Positions 35,349 through 44,932 of a DNA stretch of 64,000 nucleotides are shown piece by piece. Each line of letters opens with the position of its first letter. The first letter of the stretch is position 1. The position numbers were made by a program, and so were the translations under genes. The stretch lies in assembly GCA_904377855.1 (NCBI GenBank), contig CAJFGS010000009.1:1-64000 (forward strand), read 5' to 3'. The stretch comes from Candidatus Avimonas merdigallinarum (GTDB lineage Bacteria > Bacillota > Clostridia > Oscillospirales > Acutalibacteraceae). The notes beneath the pieces were generated by a model. The model was not told the origin of the DNA. It saw nothing but the letters and a program-made list of their open reading frames with translations, and did no database searches.

Positions 35349-37724
35349 TCACGCTTTCATTGACGGTTCCGGCGGTTCCCGCCAGAAGGCCCGGAGCTCT
35401 TTCTCCAGCGCTTCCGGGGTATGGACCAGACGGCAGCCCCGCCAGTGCTCCGGGAAAAGCCGCAGGTAGGACGGGGTGTTGAACCGATCGTCAATGAGCA
35501 CAACGACGCCGCGGTCCCGCTCCCCGCGGATGACCCGGCCGGCTGCCTGCATCACCTTGTTCATCCCCGGATACTGGTAGGCAAATTCGTAGCCTGTCCC
35601 TCCATTGCGGTTGTAATAATCACGGATGCGATCCTGCTCCCTCCCGATTTGGGGCAGGCCTACCCCAACCACAAGGGTGCCTATGAGCCGATCGCCCTTC
35701 AGGTCGATCCCCTCGGAATAAATGCCTCCAAGCACGCCGAAGCCTACCAGCGTCCGTTCGTTGGCCGAATCGAACCGGGCGAGGAAGGCTTCCCTCTCCG
35801 TCTCGCTGACGCCGCTCTGCTGCAGCACGGTTTCTATATCGGGGTATCGGGCGGAAAAAGTCTCGTACACGTCGTTCATGTACTGATACGACGGGAAATA
35901 CACCAGGTAATTGCCGTCCTTCGCCTGCACGGTGCGGGCGATCAGCTCCGCAATGGGAATCCGGCTGTTCTCCCGGTCCTTATACCGGGTGCTTACCCGG
36001 TCGGCAATGAGCAGCTTGAGGTGATCCCGCTCAAACGGCGAAGGAAGGGCGATGCGCCGGGATTCCTCGTCCCCGCCCAGAACGGCGGAAAAATAGTCGA
36101 GCGGCGTGAGGGTGGCAGAAAAAAAGACCGCCGCCCGCCCCCGATCAAGGGCCGAACGGAGAAGCCCGGAAGGATCCAGGCAGCAAAGCTTTACCCGGAC
36201 TTCGCTCCCCCACACCTCCACTGCCGTGAGGAATTTTTCGTCGTATAGTTCCAGAATCTTGAGATAGAGCAAAGCGTCAAAATACAGTTGGAGCAGATCC
36301 GGCGCGTCCGGCGAGTCGGCGTGCCGCTTAAGAAAGCGCTCGCACTGTTCGGTAAAACGCGCCAGCGCCCGGCCCAGTTCCTCTGGCGGGAGAAGCTGCT
36401 CCACATACCGTTCCTCCCCGCACTGCTTGCGCAGAGTGATGAACTCCCGATTCACCGCGCCGAGCGCTTTGGCCATCGCCCCATCCTCCGCGGCAACCCG
36501 GCGCTTCAACTCCAAAAACATCGCCTTTTCCAGCCCGGCGGAATACATCTCCCGCGCCCGATCCACCAGATTGTGGGCTTCATCGATCAAAAACGCATAC
36601 TCGCCCCGCCCCTCCGCAAAAAAGCGCTTGAGGTACATCACCGGGTCAAACAGGTAATTGTAGTCCCCGATTACACAGTCGCACCAGAGGGTCAGATCCA
36701 GCGTCAGCTCAAACGGGCAGACGCGGTTCTCCCGCGCCGCCCGTTCAATCCGCTCCCGCGTCATGTGGTCGTCGGTCTGGAGCAGTTCGAATATCACGTC
36801 GTTCACCCGGTCGTAATGGCCGTCCGCATAGGGGCACTGTTCGGGATTGCAGGTGGTTTCGTCCAGAAAACAGATTTTATCCTTGGCGGTCAGGGTGACG
36901 GTTTTGAACGCTAGGCCCTTTTCCCTCATGCGGCAAAACGCCTCTTCCGCCACCTGGCGGGTAATGGTCTTGGCGGTGAGGTAGAAAATCTTCGTAATAT
37001 ACCCTTCCCCCATTGCCTTGACGGCCGGGAACAGGGTGGAAATCGTCTTGCCGATGCCCGTAGGGGCCTGACAGAAAGCGGTCCCTTCTTCCACAATGGT
37101 GCGGTAGGCTGTGACCGCCAGGGAGCGCTGCCCCTGCCGGTAGGAAGGAAAGGGAAAGGGCAGGGCGGCAATCGAGGCGTCCCGCTTTTGCTCCCATTCG
37201 CAGGAAAAATCCGCCCACCTTTTATAGCGGGCCAGCAAATCAAGGAAATCTGCCGCCAATTCCTCCCGGGAATAGGAACGGGTGAAGCGTTTGGTCCCGT
37301 CGGCGTCGCCGAATTCATTCACATGGACATAGGTGAGCTGGACGTTCATCCTTTTCTGCTCGTTCTGAAGGGCGTAAAAATACGCGTAGCACGCTGCCTG
37401 CGCCCAGTGAAGGCGGTTGAAATCCTCTCCCACCGCCGACAGTTCCAGCCGGGTGGTCTTGATTTCGTCCACCGTCACGCCATCCTCTTGGGCGATGATG
37501 CCGTCTGCCCGGCCTTCAACTGTAAAGGCAATCCCCTTGTATTCTTCGATGTGGCGAAAAAACACCTCCGCCTGATAGTTTTCACCGCCCGCTTTTTGTA
37601 ACCGGCGGTGAATGCGGCTGCCCTCCTGTGCACGGTCCATCCCGCCCGAACGGTTGTCGATGCTGCCGCCGCGCAGAACAAATTCCACCAGCTGCCGCAC
37701 CGACAGCCGGACACTTTTTTCCAC
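35349..37724 (-). CDS. Rad3/DinG-type helicase with N-terminal nuclease-like domain
   Basis: A 791-residue protein. Residues 50-130 carry a PD-(D/E)xK-like set (VEGRADGI, then DEIKTT: E70, D74, E87, K89), suggesting a nuclease or its remnant. The helicase follows: Walker A APTGIGKT (220-227), four cysteines in CFLDETTCNPEQC and CPF for a 4Fe-4S cluster, DEAH in LIDEAHNLVD, and FFSATLTPLDYF, GVGLPQIGREQD, QAAGRVIRGERD as later motifs. It probably unwinds DNA 5' to 3' in repair. The GTG at 37724 is chosen because GGAAGGGAGG lies 7 bases upstream. Confidence 0.88.
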   Translation of the reverse strand: MEKSVRLSVRQLVEFVLRGGSIDNRSGGMDRAQEGSRIHRRLQKAGGENYQAEVFFRHIEEYKGIAFTVEGRADGIIAQEDGVTVDEIKTTRLELSAVGEDFNRLHWAQAACYAYFYALQNEQKRMNVQLTYVHVNEFGDADGTKRFTRSYSREELAADFLDLLARYKRWADFSCEWEQKRDASIAALPFPFPSYRQGQRSLAVTAYRTIVEEGTAFCQAPTGIGKTISTLFPAVKAMGEGYITKIFYLTAKTITRQVAEEAFCRMREKGLAFKTVTLTAKDKICFLDETTCNPEQCPYADGHYDRVNDVIFELLQTDDHMTRERIERAARENRVCPFELTLDLTLWCDCVIGDYNYLFDPVMYLKRFFAEGRGEYAFLIDEAHNLVDRAREMYSAGLEKAMFLELKRRVAAEDGAMAKALGAVNREFITLRKQCGEERYVEQLLPPEELGRALARFTEQCERFLKRHADSPDAPDLLQLYFDALLYLKILELYDEKFLTAVEVWGSEVRVKLCCLDPSGLLRSALDRGRAAVFFSATLTPLDYFSAVLGGDEESRRIALPSPFERDHLKLLIADRVSTRYKDRENSRIPIAELIARTVQAKDGNYLVYFPSYQYMNDVYETFSARYPDIETVLQQSGVSETEREAFLARFDSANERTLVGFGVLGGIYSEGIDLKGDRLIGTLVVGVGLPQIGREQDRIRDYYNRNGGTGYEFAYQYPGMNKVMQAAGRVIRGERDRGVVVLIDDRFNTPSYLRLFPEHWRGCRLVHTPEALEKELRAFWREPPEPSMKA

Positions 37725-37939
37725 AAGACGGCCTCCCTTCCATTTGGCATGCGCTGCCCCTCGAACGCGCGGTACTTTTTGCGGGGGGCGGCGCGCTTTT
37801 CTATGGATCGGGGCTCGCGCCGTCCTATCCCTCCCGGATATCATACCACAAAGGATGCAAAAAGAACAATAGTTTTCTTTCGGGAGCCGGCTGCTGCTCC
37901 TTTACCAAAGGGCGACGCCGCCACGCAAGGCAGTGCGCT

Positions 37940-38713
37940 TTACAGAAGAAGCCGAACCGATTGCCCACGCTTTTCCAGAATCCGCAGCCGTTCCCGATAG
38001 GGCGCCAGCGCCGGCGCTGCTTTCAGCCATTCCAGCCAGGCCGCATCCTCCCAGCAATGCATCGGGACGGCAAAGCGAGGGCGAACGGTATCCAGAAAAT
38101 AGAGCAGCCCGCGCAGGCCGTCCTCCCCCTGCCGAGGATCGGCGGGCAGGAAGGCGAGATCCACCTGTACCCCTTTCAGCCGGTCGATTTGCGCCTTGTA
38201 CTTTTGTTCCATGCGGCGGTTGTCCTCTTCCGGCTCCCCGTCCCAATGCCACCAGTTGAGATCCCCGGCGTGATAAAGGGTGAGCCCATCCGCCTGAACC
38301 AGGAATGCCACGCCTTCGTCCGTGGATTTCAGCGTGCGTACCTGAACACGGCCTATGTCCCGGCTCTCCCCGGGCTTCATGCGCAGCGCATCTTCCCTGG
38401 TCCACACGTCGGAGGAAAGGACATAGTGGATGGAAGGGCAGGCTTTCCGCCAGGAGAAAACGGCGGGATTCCAATGATCGTGGTGATGGTGGGAGACAAA
38501 AACGAAAATCTCCCGTTCCTCCCGAAGTCCCTCTTTCTCTCCCCCGGCCGATTGATTTCCTCCAGCCGCCCAGGCGGACAGTTCCGCTGGATCCACCACC
38601 CCGTCGGCAAAAGAACCGCCTTTCGGCTCATCCTGAAAATAGTCAAAAATGCAGGCGGTGTGCTCCGTAAATACCGCAAAGCCGCTGTGGGCAAGGTACC
38701 GCACTTCCAGCAT
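37940..38713 (-). CDS. MBL-fold metallohydrolase
   Basis: A 257-residue metallo-beta-lactamase-fold protein of the UlaG/YtnP-like group, with SHHHHDHWNP as metal site, YHAGDLNWWHW and a distal VPMHCWED histidine. It is cytoplasmic; the substrate is unknown. A run of extra residues (DPAELSAWAAGGNQSAGGEK) interrupts the region before the metal site. GGGGATGGAG lies before the ATG at 38713. Confidence 0.85.
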   Translation of the reverse strand: MLEVRYLAHSGFAVFTEHTACIFDYFQDEPKGGSFADGVVDPAELSAWAAGGNQSAGGEKEGLREEREIFVFVSHHHHDHWNPAVFSWRKACPSIHYVLSSDVWTREDALRMKPGESRDIGRVQVRTLKSTDEGVAFLVQADGLTLYHAGDLNWWHWDGEPEEDNRRMEQKYKAQIDRLKGVQVDLAFLPADPRQGEDGLRGLLYFLDTVRPRFAVPMHCWEDAAWLEWLKAAPALAPYRERLRILEKRGQSVRLLL

Positions 38714-38769
38714 ATCTCCATCCCCTTGATAAAATATCCTCATCGGCATTGCCCGGTATTCCCTGGCCT

Positions 38770-39105
38770 TTATTCCCAGGTCTTCCAGATTTCCGGGCGG
38801 TATCCGACGGTAGCCTGCCGGCCGTTTCTCACAATCGGGGTGCGGAGCAGTTTCGGATTTTCCAGCAGCTTTGCCTCTTTGTCCTCCTCATAGGCAAGAT
38901 ACCGCAAAAGGGCCGCATCCGGCGCTTTCTCGTCGATTAAGGCATCCAGTCCGCCCACGGCGGCTTTCACGCTGGCAAGTTCCCCCTTGCTCATGCCGAA
39001 TTTTGCCACATCAATGCTCTGAAAACGGATCCCCCGTTCCTTAAAATACCGCTCCGCTTTTTTGGTGTCAAAGCATTTGGATTTCCCAAATATCTGAATA
39101 TTCAT
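38770..39105 (-). CDS. ArsC/Spx-family protein
   Basis: A 111-residue protein starting MNIQIFGKSKCFDTKKAERY. It has the single cysteine of the ArsC-related thioredoxin-fold family and the conserved RTPIVRNGRQATVGY near residue 90. Relatives are annotated arsenate reductase or YffB/Spx-like. The missing second cysteine after C11 (CFDT rather than CxxC) and the lack of ars genes make arsenate reduction unlikely to be the main role. GGAGG precedes the ATG. Confidence 0.85.
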   Translation of the reverse strand: MNIQIFGKSKCFDTKKAERYFKERGIRFQSIDVAKFGMSKGELASVKAAVGGLDALIDEKAPDAALLRYLAYEEDKEAKLLENPKLLRTPIVRNGRQATVGYRPEIWKTWE

Positions 39106-39150
39106 ATTATCCTGCCTCCTAATCCACCGCCGATGACGGCCAATCAAAAA

Positions 39151-39186
39151 GAGGTACTGCAAAGCAGCCCGTCTCTGCAGTACCTC
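39151..39186 (-). terminator. intrinsic terminator after putP
   Basis: An 11-pair perfect stem with further pairing inside. On the minus strand it is followed by TTTTTGATT. It lies 27 bases after the putP stop codon. Confidence 0.85.
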
Positions 39187-39213
39187 CGTATGCCTACTGA
39201 AATGATTCGGCGT

Positions 39214-40749
39214 TTATTCCACCGGCTGGCTGGAAGCCGCCAGTTCAAATTCTTCCTCAATCTCCTTGGAGGGTTTCTTTCCAAGCAGGCTGACCACCAC
39301 GATGGCCGCACAGGCTACCAGGAACGACGGCAGCAGTTCGTAGATCTCCCAAATGCCGCCCAGGGGGTTAAGCAGGAACTTCCAGACAAATACCATCACC
39401 CCGCCGGAAAGCATCCCGGCAAACGCGCCCCAAAGGGTGGTGCGCTTCCAGAAAAGGGAGAACAGGATGACCGGGCCAAACGCCGCGCCGAAGCCGGCCC
39501 AGGCAAAGGAGACGATTTCGAAAATCGAGCTGTTCGGATCCAGCGCGATAATCGCGCCGATCACCGCAATGACAATCACGGTGATGCGGGAAATCCACAT
39601 CACGGTCTTATCGCTCGCCTTTTTGTAAATCAGGCCTTTGACGAAATTCTGCGAAATGCTGGAGGAGGCCACCAGCAGCTGGGAATCCGAGGTGGACATG
39701 GTGGCCGCCAGGATCCCTGCCAGGATAAGGCCCGCAATCAGGGCGGTGACAACGCCGTTGCTTCCCAGAATCTCCGCAATTTTGATAAAGATGGTTTCCG
39801 CTTCGGCGCTGGTGGTAAATTCGCCGGGGAGCATTGCCGAGCCGACCACGCCGATAGTTACCGCTGCCGCCAGGGAAATCACCACCCAGACCGTCGCGAT
39901 CCGGCGGGACAGCTTTAATTCATGCGGGTCGCGGATTGCCATAAACCGGAGCAGGACATGGGGCATGCCGAAGTAGCCGAGCCCCCAGGCGATCATGGAG
40001 CAGATTTTCAGCGCGCCGTAAGGCTCCGCTTCGCCGCTGGCCGGGTTGTAGGTCTGAATCATGCTCAGGAATCCGGGCATGGACTGCGCGTTGTCCACGA
40101 CCGCGCCGACGCCGCCGGCCGAAACCACACCGAAAATCAGGATAGCTACCAGCGCGCCGGACATCAGGAACCCCTGGATGGTATCCGTGGTGCTCTCCGC
40201 CAGGAACCCGCCGATCGCCGTATACAGGACGATGACCAGGGCGCTTATCAGCATCGCCGCCGTATAGTTGAGGCCGAAAATGCTCTGGAACAGGCGGCCG
40301 CAAGCGGCAAAGCCCGAAGCGGTGTAGGGGACGAAAAACACCAGGATAACAATGGCCGATATGCACATCAGCACCTTGTTTTTATCATGGAACCGGTTGG
40401 AAAAAAAGTCCGGGATAGTGATGGAATTTTTCGCCACCACCGTATACCTACGAAGCCGCCTGGCGACAATCAGCCAGTTCACATAGGTGCCGACCGCCAG
40501 CCCGATCGCCGTCCAGCCCGCGTCTGCGATACCGGTCAGATAGGCAAGGCCGGGCAAACCCATGAGCAGCCAGCTGCTCATATCCGAGGCTTCCGCGCTC
40601 ATGGCGGTCACCAGCGGGCTCAAGCCCCTTCCGCCCAGATAGAACTCTCCCGTTGTTTTGCTTTTCCGGGCATACAAAACGCCAATTCCCAGGACCAGAA
40701 TCATATACAGCACCATGGCAATCAGCATAAAAATATGCTCTGTCGTCAT
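39214..40749 (-). CDS. putP: sodium/proline symporter
   Basis: A 511-residue membrane protein of the sodium:solute symporter family with about 13 spans. It has GEFYLGGRGLSPLVTAMSAE, SDMSSWLLMGLPG and STSDSQLLVASSSISQNF, which match PutP. It imports L-proline with Na+. The C-terminal tail is charged and cytoplasmic. A GGAGGAGA site precedes the ATG. It is a single gene followed by its own terminator. Confidence 0.92.
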   Translation of the reverse strand: MTTEHIFMLIAMVLYMILVLGIGVLYARKSKTTGEFYLGGRGLSPLVTAMSAEASDMSSWLLMGLPGLAYLTGIADAGWTAIGLAVGTYVNWLIVARRLRRYTVVAKNSITIPDFFSNRFHDKNKVLMCISAIVILVFFVPYTASGFAACGRLFQSIFGLNYTAAMLISALVIVLYTAIGGFLAESTTDTIQGFLMSGALVAILIFGVVSAGGVGAVVDNAQSMPGFLSMIQTYNPASGEAEPYGALKICSMIAWGLGYFGMPHVLLRFMAIRDPHELKLSRRIATVWVVISLAAAVTIGVVGSAMLPGEFTTSAEAETIFIKIAEILGSNGVVTALIAGLILAGILAATMSTSDSQLLVASSSISQNFVKGLIYKKASDKTVMWISRITVIVIAVIGAIIALDPNSSIFEIVSFAWAGFGAAFGPVILFSLFWKRTTLWGAFAGMLSGGVMVFVWKFLLNPLGGIWEIYELLPSFLVACAAIVVVSLLGKKPSKEIEEEFELAASSQPVE

Positions 40750-40795
40750 ATCGTCTCCTCCTCAATATTGGTAATGAAAACCGCCGCAAGAGCCT

Positions 40796-42085
40796 TCACT
40801 TTTCCGGGGGTTGCCTCCCCTGCTTCTTAATCGCATCCCAATACGCCTTATATGCCTGCTCATTTTTGTTATCCCCCGGCACGTAATACACCTTGTCCTT
40901 AATCGCGTCGGGAAGATACTGCTGAGGGACCCAATTTCCGGGGAAATTGTGGGGATACAGATAAAACTGTCCTTTCCTCTCCGCGTCTTCCCCGTCGAAG
41001 TGCTTGTTTTGGAGCTGGCGGGGGATCGGCCCCGAAATCCCCGCCTGCACATCCGCCATGGCCGCATGGAACGCCTCCGCCGCCGCATTGGATTTGGGCG
41101 CGTTGCACACCATGATCACGGCGCAGGCCAGCGGGTGCAGCGCTTCCGGCAGGCCGACCTGCATCGCCGCGTCCACCGCCGCCTTGACAATGGGGATAAT
41201 CATGGGATAGGCCAGCCCCACGTCTTCGCACGCACAGACCATCAGCCGGCGGCAGGCGGAGGGCAGATCCCCCGCATTGAGCAGCCGCGCCAGGTAATGG
41301 ATCGCCGCGTTCGGATCGGATCCGCGCATCGATTTCTGGTAGGCGGAAAGAATGTCGTAGTGCTCGTCTCCCTCCCGATCGTACCGCATCGCACTGCGCT
41401 GGGCCAGCTGAGCGGCAATATCCGCGGTGATATGGAGCGCCCCCTCCCCGTCCGGGGACGCGGCCAGCACGCACAGTTCCACCGCGTTGATCGCCTTGCG
41501 CACATCCCCGCCGCAGGCCGTGGAGATATGCCGGACCGCTTCCGGCTCAACCGAAATGGCCAGGGACTGTTCCTGCTCCAGGAAGCGGAAGGCACGCTCC
41601 ACCGCCCGTTCGATATCCGCCGGCTCCACCGGCTTGAATTCAAACACGGTGGAACGGCTGAGAATGGCGCCGTATACATAAAAATACGGATTCTCGGTTG
41701 TGGAAGCAATCAGGGTAATCCGGCCGTTCTCAATATGTTCCAGCAGGGTCTGCTGCTGCTTTTTGTTAAAATACTGGATCTCGTCCAGATAGAGCAGCAC
41801 CCCGTTCACCGCAGCGAGGGTATCCAGTTCGTCCACCACCGCCTTGATGTCCGCGGTGGTGGCTGTGGTGCCGTTCAGCCGGTGAAGGCGCATATCGGTT
41901 TTTTTGGCAATAATCCGGGCCAGCGTGGTCTTTCCCACGCCGGACGGCCCGTAAAAAATGAGATTGGGAATGTGCCCCGAATCGATAATCCCCCGCAGCG
42001 CCTTCCCGGGCGCGAGCAGGTGGCGCTGGCCTACCACGTCGTCCAGCGTTTCGGGGCGCAGCCGATCAGCAAGCGGCGCAGCCAA
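40796..42085 (-). CDS. rarA: replication-associated recombination protein A (AAA ATPase)
   Basis: A 429-residue MgsA/RarA/WRNIP1-type clamp-loader-like ATPase acting at stalled replication forks. It has PLADRLRPETLDDVVGQRHL at the N-terminus, Walker A GPSGVGKT, Walker B LLYLDEIQYF, sensor STTENP, and the RarA C-terminal tail with YLYPHNFPGNWVPQQYLPD. The start is a TTG at 42085 with AGGGAGG 7 bases upstream, giving MAAPLADRLRP, the expected N-terminus; an ATG nine codons earlier has no site. Confidence 0.92.
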   Translation of the reverse strand: MAAPLADRLRPETLDDVVGQRHLLAPGKALRGIIDSGHIPNLIFYGPSGVGKTTLARIIAKKTDMRLHRLNGTTATTADIKAVVDELDTLAAVNGVLLYLDEIQYFNKKQQQTLLEHIENGRITLIASTTENPYFYVYGAILSRSTVFEFKPVEPADIERAVERAFRFLEQEQSLAISVEPEAVRHISTACGGDVRKAINAVELCVLAASPDGEGALHITADIAAQLAQRSAMRYDREGDEHYDILSAYQKSMRGSDPNAAIHYLARLLNAGDLPSACRRLMVCACEDVGLAYPMIIPIVKAAVDAAMQVGLPEALHPLACAVIMVCNAPKSNAAAEAFHAAMADVQAGISGPIPRQLQNKHFDGEDAERKGQFYLYPHNFPGNWVPQQYLPDAIKDKVYYVPGDNKNEQAYKAYWDAIKKQGRQPPEK

Positions 42086-42205
42086 ATGGGACCCTCCCTT
42101 TACAAAATGCAAAACTTCCGCGTTCCGGGATACCGTATGGGAAACCCGGCCGGGCGCCTGTTTGCCGGCGCCGCTTCAAAGGCCGTCTTCCCGCATCCTC
42201 CCCCT

Positions 42206-42973
42206 TTATGCCGGCGTCTGTGCGGCGGCGCGGGTCACCGTGAAGAACTCAAAGGCGCGGCGGATGCTTTCGTCCCAGAAATCCCAGTCGTGTCCGCCCG
42301 GCCATTCCTCGTAAGTATGCGCTGCCCCTACCGCTTCCAGATGCTTGCGGAAGCGCTGATGGTCGTCATACATAAAGTCGGATTTCCCGCAGGTGATGTA
42401 CAGCGGCGGGCAGTTCCCACCGGCGGCGGCGCGGGCGGCCAGCGGGAACAAATCGTCTTCCTCTTCCAGCTTCCCGCCGCTGATCCCGAAGACCTCCTGC
42501 GGATCCATCCTCCCCGCTTCCAATCGGGAACGGATGTCCACCGCCCCCGAAAAGCTGGCGGCTCCGGCGTAAGCCTCCGGATGGCGGAAGGCCGTCTTCA
42601 GCGCGCCGTACCCGCCCATTGACAGCCCGGCGATAAAATTGTCCTCCCGCTTTTCCGAAAAGCGGAACATCTGCCGGCAAAGGGCCGGCAGTTCCTCCGC
42701 AATATACGTATAATACCGCTGGCCATACGCCATATCGCAGTAAAAGCTGCGCTGCACCTCCGGCATCACGACGGCGAAGCCCGCCTGTTCGGCATAGTGA
42801 TCCACCCGGCTGCGGCGAAGCCAGGCCGAATGGTTGTCCGACAGCCCGTGCAGGAGATACAGCACCGGCATCTCCCCCTCCGGGCCGCCGGCTTTCCCTG
42901 TGGGAAGCGTCACGGTCAGGGAAGTCATCATCTTCAGGGAATCTGCATAAATCGTCCCTTCGAAAACGGCCAT
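42206..42973 (-). CDS. alpha/beta-hydrolase esterase (tributyrin esterase/EstA-like)
   Basis: A 255-residue cytoplasmic esterase of the esterase D/S-formylglutathione hydrolase superfamily. It has LYLLHGLSDNHSAWLRRS, the nucleophile in GLSMGGYGA near residue 118, a later aspartate and GGHDWDFWDE with the catalytic histidine. It probably hydrolyses short acyl or acetyl esters. GGAAGGGG precedes the ATG. Confidence 0.87.
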   Translation of the reverse strand: MAVFEGTIYADSLKMMTSLTVTLPTGKAGGPEGEMPVLYLLHGLSDNHSAWLRRSRVDHYAEQAGFAVVMPEVQRSFYCDMAYGQRYYTYIAEELPALCRQMFRFSEKREDNFIAGLSMGGYGALKTAFRHPEAYAGAASFSGAVDIRSRLEAGRMDPQEVFGISGGKLEEEDDLFPLAARAAAGGNCPPLYITCGKSDFMYDDHQRFRKHLEAVGAAHTYEEWPGGHDWDFWDESIRRAFEFFTVTRAAAQTPA

Positions 42974-42998
42974 ATGGAAAGCCCCTTCCTGTCGCGAA

Positions 42999-44249
42999 TC
43001 AATACAGCGGATAACGGCTGCACAGCTCGTTTACCCCGGCGCGGATCGCGTCGGCCTTGGCGTCGAAATCCGTCACTGCATCGGCAATAAAGCCGGCAAT
43101 GCGGTCCATATCCGCTTCCTTCAGCCCGCGGCTGGTCACGGCCGGGGTCCCGATGCGGATCCCGCTGGTGACAAACGGGGAAAGCGGCTCGTTCGGGATA
43201 GTGTTCTTATTGACGGTGATGAACACCTCGTCCAGCCGATGCTCCAGCTCTTTGCCGGTGATGCCGGTCTCCCGCAGATCCATCAGCATCAGGTGGTTGT
43301 CGGTGCCGCCGGAGACCAGCTTCATCCCGCGATCGGTCAGGCCCTTGGCCAGCGCCGCGGCATTCAGACGGATCTGGTGCTGGTAGGCCTTGAATTCGTC
43401 GGTGAGCGCTTCCCCAAAGCAGACCGCCTTCGCCGCGATCACATGCATGAGCGGCCCGCCCTGGGAGCCCGGGAACACCGCCTTGTCAATCGCCTTGGCG
43501 TATTCTTCCTTGCAGAGGATCATGCCGCCGCGGGGACCGCGCAGGGTCTTGTGGGTGGTGGTGGTCACCACGTCGCAGTAAGGGACCGGATTCATGTGCT
43601 CCCCGGCCGCGACCAGGCCGGCGATATGCGCCATGTCCACCATGAGCAGCGCGCCGCAGGCGTCCGCGATTTCGCGCAGCCTGTCGAAGCGGATTTCCCG
43701 GGCGTAGGCGCTCGCCCCCGCGACAATCAGCTTGGGCTTGACCTCCATCGCCTGGGCCATCAGCTTATCATAATCGATGTAACCGGTCTCCTCGTCCACG
43801 CCGTAGGCCACGAAATTGTACAGCGCGCCGGAGAAATTCACCGGGGAGCCGTGGGTCAGGTGCCCGCCGTGGGCCAGGTTCATCCCCAGCACGGTATCCC
43901 CCGGCTTAATGAGTGCGAAATATGCCGCCTGGTTTGCCTGCGCGCCGGAGTGAGGCTGGACGTTCGCATGCTCGGCGCCGAAGAGCCGGCAGGCGCGCTC
44001 CCGCGCGATATTCTCCACCACGTCCACGCACTGGCAGCCGCCGTAATACCGCTTGCCGGGATAGCCTTCCGCGTATTTGTTGGTCAGCACGCTGCCCATG
44101 GCGGCCATCACCGCCGGGGAAACGATGTTTTCCGAAGCGATAAGCTCCAGGTTGCGGCGCTGGCGGAACAGTTCCTGTTCCATAGCCTGTCCGATTTCCG
44201 GATCAGCCGCCTTGACAAAGCCGATGGTATCCATCATATTGGAGTACAT
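42999..44249 (-). CDS. glyA: serine hydroxymethyltransferase
   Basis: A 416-residue PLP enzyme interconverting serine and glycine with tetrahydrofolate. It has [42 protein letters not shown] and the PLP lysine in [14 protein letters not shown]. Length is normal. AAGGAG before the ATG at 44249 decides the start. It lies 25 bases upstream of the esterase gene, and a TATAAT-like box lies about 50 bases upstream of the start. Confidence 0.95.
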   Translation of the reverse strand: MYSNMMDTIGFVKAADPEIGQAMEQELFRQRRNLELIASENIVSPAVMAAMGSVLTNKYAEGYPGKRYYGGCQCVDVVENIARERACRLFGAEHANVQPHSGAQANQAAYFALIKPGDTVLGMNLAHGGHLTHGSPVNFSGALYNFVAYGVDEETGYIDYDKLMAQAMEVKPKLIVAGASAYAREIRFDRLREIADACGALLMVDMAHIAGLVAAGEHMNPVPYCDVVTTTTHKTLRGPRGGMILCKEEYAKAIDKAVFPGSQGGPLMHVIAAKAVCFGEALTDEFKAYQHQIRLNAAALAKGLTDRGMKLVSGGTDNHLMLMDLRETGITGKELEHRLDEVFITVNKNTIPNEPLSPFVTSGIRIGTPAVTSRGLKEADMDRIAGFIADAVTDFDAKADAIRAGVNELCSRYPLY

Positions 44250-44332
44250 AAACCTATCTCCTTTTCCTGTTTTGGGATAAAACAACAATTATATCTAATA
44301 TAACACTTTGGAAGGGTCTTCCGCAATAGAAA

Positions 44333-44355
44333 AGCCGGAACTTTTTGTTCCGGCT
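44333..44355 (-). terminator. intrinsic terminator after the DNA glycosylase gene
   Basis: A perfect 9-pair stem with a short loop. On the minus strand it is followed by TTTTC. It lies 10 bases after the stop of the glycosylase gene. Confidence 0.75.
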
Positions 44356-44365
44356 GAAAATTTCC

Positions 44366-44914
44366 TTATCTCCTGATCCCTTTTCCACCCTCTTCACGCG
44401 TTGGCGGCACGGCTTTCGAAGGCCCGTTTTCCAGCCAGCCCCGCAGGGGAAACCAGCAGGCCCGTTTTTCCTCAAACTTCATTGCCCGCGCCGGGCTGGT
44501 GGAGGGCAGCGCCGTTTTAGGGAGGTGGGCCAGCGGATCCGGCCGTACCAGCCGTTCATACAGGCGGGCGGCTCCTTGGGAATTGAAGAACACCGCCTCC
44601 AGCTTCGGGCAGCGGACGGCCAGGGCCGCAAAGTCGTTCGGCTCGGGTTTTCGGATGGAGGCGTCCGCGCTCCCCTCCCGCTCGCATTCCCGCAGGACGT
44701 CCCACAGGGCGATCCGTTTTTCCTGTACAAAGGCGATCCGTTTCCCGTAGTCCGCCGGCAGCGGCCGATCCCACAGGCTGAACAGGATCCGCCAGAAGGC
44801 GTTGAGCGGATTGCCGTAGTACTGCGCCTTTTCCAGCGAGAGTACTGACGGCATGGTGCCGAGGATCAGCACCCGCGCATCCTCCGCCGCGACCGGCGGA
44901 AAGCTTTCCGGCAT
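44366..44914 (-). CDS. uracil/hypoxanthine-DNA glycosylase-like protein
   Basis: A 182-residue protein of the uracil-DNA-glycosylase superfamily, closest in pattern to the hypoxanthine-DNA glycosylase branch: FPPVAAEDARVLILGTMPSV, then SLEKAQYYGNPLNAFWRILF and a distal ALPSTSPARA. It would remove deaminated bases in base-excision repair. AAAGGAGGG precedes the ATG. It starts 18 bases after the phosphotransferase gene upstream. Confidence 0.82.
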   Translation of the reverse strand: MPESFPPVAAEDARVLILGTMPSVLSLEKAQYYGNPLNAFWRILFSLWDRPLPADYGKRIAFVQEKRIALWDVLRECEREGSADASIRKPEPNDFAALAVRCPKLEAVFFNSQGAARLYERLVRPDPLAHLPKTALPSTSPARAMKFEEKRACWFPLRGWLENGPSKAVPPTREEGGKGIRR

Positions 44915-44932
44915 GGCGATTCCCTCCTTTCT

